A stretch of 39,903 bases of DNA. It comes from Oscillospiraceae bacterium. Its GTDB lineage: Bacteria; Bacillota; Clostridia; Oscillospirales; Acutalibacteraceae. The translations under genes were made by a program, and so were the position numbers. The stretch covers positions 1 through 39,903 of the forward strand of contig SVPK01000007.1 in assembly GCA_015065875.1 (NCBI GenBank). The letters are read 5' to 3'. Below the pieces are notes generated by a model. That model was given only the letters and a program-made list of their open reading frames with translations, was not told the DNA's origin and did not search any database. Positions within the stretch are counted from its first letter, which is position 1. Each line of letters starts with the position of its first letter. Positions 38,271 to 39,903 of the stretch are shown in pieces.

Positions 38271-38606
38271 ATGTCGGTAAAAATAGAAGTAAACGGCGAT
38301 GTAACCGTCGCTTATCTGTCGGGTGAACTCGACCATCATTCGGCAAAACCAATGCGTGAGGAGATTGATGCCGCGATTGAGGCCAATATGCCAACACTGC
38401 TTGTTCTCGATTTCAAGGATATAACCTTTATGGATAGCTCGGGTATCGGTCTCGTTATGGGCAGATATAAGGCGGTATCTAAAAACGGCGCCGAGCTTGC
38501 CATAACAAATCCTTCTCCTCAAATATATAAGGTAATGCAGCTTGCGGGACTTACCCGATTAGCCAAAATAGAAAAAGGCGGTATGAAATATGAAACAACT
38601 AAATAA
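38271..38606 (+). CDS. spoIIAA: Anti-sigma F factor antagonist SpoIIAA (STAS domain)
   Basis: DITFMDSSGIGLVMGRYK phosphorylatable-Ser motif; next to spoIIAB and sigF. Confidence 0.95.
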   Translation: MSVKIEVNGDVTVAYLSGELDHHSAKPMREEIDAAIEANMPTLLVLDFKDITFMDSSGIGLVMGRYKAVSKNGAELAITNPSPQIYKVMQLAGLTRLAKIEKGGMKYETTK

Positions 38607-39033
38607 ATTTACCATGAATCTGCTCTCGCGTTCCTCAAACGAAAGCTTTGCCCGTGTGGCGGTAACCGCGTTTGTAGCGCAACTCGACCCAACCGTCGAG
38701 GAAATCAACGATATAAAAACCGCCGTAAGCGAGGCGGTAACCAACTGCATTGTTCATGCCTATAAAAATGAAATCGGAAAGATATACATATCGGTTCGTA
38801 TTCTTGAATGCAATGTTGTTGAAATTAAAATTCGTGATAAGGGCTGCGGCATTGCCGATATCGAAAAAGCAATGACTCCGCTCTATTCCTCCGAAGGCGG
38901 CGAGCGTGCAGGTCTCGGCTTTACCGTGATGCAAAGCTTTATGGATACCCTCCGCGTCACCTCCCATGTCGGAAAGGGAACAACCGTAACAATGAAAAAA
39001 CGCATAAGCGTTCGTGTAGGTAAAAATGTGTGA
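38590..39033 (+). CDS. spoIIAB: Anti-sigma F factor SpoIIAB (GHKL kinase)
   Basis: DIKTAVSEAVTNCIVHAY, DKGCGI, GLGFTVMQSFMD. Confidence 0.96.
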   Translation: MKQLNKFTMNLLSRSSNESFARVAVTAFVAQLDPTVEEINDIKTAVSEAVTNCIVHAYKNEIGKIYISVRILECNVVEIKIRDKGCGIADIEKAMTPLYSSEGGERAGLGFTVMQSFMDTLRVTSHVGKGTTVTMKKRISVRVGKNV

Positions 39034-39682
39034 GCGCGATGTATTCCTTTCAAACAATATGGGGCTTGTTCATTCCTGCTGTAAACATTTTTTAGGCAAG
39101 GGAATAGAATATGATGATATTTTTCAAGCCGGATGTATCGGCCTTATAAAAGCCTATGACGGTTTCGATGCTTCACTTGGCTTTTGCTTTTCAACCTATG
39201 CGGTCCCCGTAATCTTGGGTGAGATAAAAAGAATGTTTCGCGATGGCGGGAGCATAAAGGTCTCTCGCGGTATAAAGGAGCTTTCTTTAAAAATTAAAAA
39301 CGAATGCGAAAAGGCGATAAAGCGCGGCGAAGGTGAACCGAGCGTGTCAACCTTGGCCGAAAGCCTCTCGGTTTCACCCGAAGAAATAACCGAGGCTATC
39401 TGTGCAACCCAACCAACAGTGTCGCTCACCTATGAAAGTGATGACGAGATTCACGAGCTCGATTTAGCCGTCTCGGATAACGGCGATATGCTAACCGACC
39501 GCCTCATGCTCGATGATGTGTTGTCGCGTTTGCCCAAAAATGATAGTCTTCTTATAAAACTTCGCTACTTTGAAGGCAAAACCCAACAAGAAACTGCATC
39601 GGTATTATCTATGACACAGGTCCAGGTTTCGCGCAGTGAAAAGAAAATTCTGGGTCAACTTCGGCAAATGCTTTGTGAATAA
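39026..39682 (+). CDS. sigF: Sporulation sigma factor SigF
   Basis: Sigma region 2 DIFQAGCIGLIKAYDGFD...FSTYAVPVILGEIKR, region 4 GKTQQETASVLSMTQVQVSRSEKKIL. Confidence 0.96.
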   Translation: MCERDVFLSNNMGLVHSCCKHFLGKGIEYDDIFQAGCIGLIKAYDGFDASLGFCFSTYAVPVILGEIKRMFRDGGSIKVSRGIKELSLKIKNECEKAIKRGEGEPSVSTLAESLSVSPEEITEAICATQPTVSLTYESDDEIHELDLAVSDNGDMLTDRLMLDDVLSRLPKNDSLLIKLRYFEGKTQQETASVLSMTQVQVSRSEKKILGQLRQMLCE

Positions 39683-39767
39683 TGATAAGTTTTTTGGGGA
39701 ATAATTTCCACGTAATAAAACAATTTACCCAAAGTCGAAAAATTTTAAAAATATTTGTAAAAAAGTG

Positions 39768-39796
39768 TTGACAAGAGGGAATGGTTGTGGTATTAT
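39768..39796 (+). promoter_or_regulatory. Strong SigmaA-type promoter, probably of an rRNA operon
   Basis: TTGACA, 17 bp spacer, TATTAT, preceded by A/T tracts (UP-element-like). Confidence 0.8.
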
Positions 39797-39799
39797 AAT

Positions 39800-39903
39800 C
39801 GGGCGCCCTGAAGAAGGAGCGCGGTTGAACCTTGAAAATTAAACAACGATAAGAAACAAAAGGACCCGACAATTCCAAAGAGATTTTGGAGTAAACAAGG
39901 ACA
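39800..39903 (+). other. Probable 16S rRNA precursor leader; the 16S gene would start just past the window
   Basis: ACCTTGAAAATTAAACA resembles sequence commonly found just upstream of Firmicute 16S genes; no ORF. Confidence 0.55.

Noticed and set aside
39683-39767. T-rich stretch after sigF as a terminator
   Set aside because: TTTTTTGGGGAATAATTTCC gives no convincing GC stem followed by a T tract.
1-39903. CRISPR array, tRNA gene, prophage or insertion sequence
   Set aside because: No spaced direct repeats, cloverleaf sequences, transposase or phage proteins were seen on either strand.

Overview
The window is a chromosomal segment from a spore-forming, Oscillospiraceae-like Firmicute, with nearly all genes on the + strand. 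In order it holds: a class B PBP, alaS, a HIT protein, a PRTase, a ComEC-type channel protein, holA, a Toprim/RNase M5-like protein, a WYL regulator, rpsB-tsf, three tandem PHP paralogs, an XRE regulator (-), a two-gene ABC exporter, pyrH-frr-uppS-cdsA-dxr-rseP-ispG-polC, an M23/G5 cell-wall hydrolase, a divergent ParE/ParC-like topoisomerase pair, valS, folC, spoIIAA-AB-sigF, and the promoter and leader of an apparent rRNA operon at the right edge. No CRISPR array, tRNA or transposon was seen. The observations most worth follow-up are: (1) PolC lacks the DEDD proofreading exonuclease normally inserted in its PHP domain; (2) the rpsB 5' leader can form a pseudoknot plus a competing long-range stem ending at the ribosome-binding site; (3) rseP and the M23 hydrolase appear to start at non-canonical AUC/AUU codons behind good Shine-Dalgarno sequences; (4) an accessory block (three PHP paralogs, XRE, ABC pair with an attenuator leader) splits rpsB-tsf from pyrH-frr; (5) phased WalR-like half-sites lie in a large inverted repeat around the hydrolase promoter; (6) a multi-hairpin element between parC and valS carries a terminator facing the opposite strand. 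All assignments come from reading sequence and motifs; no database search or folding program was run.
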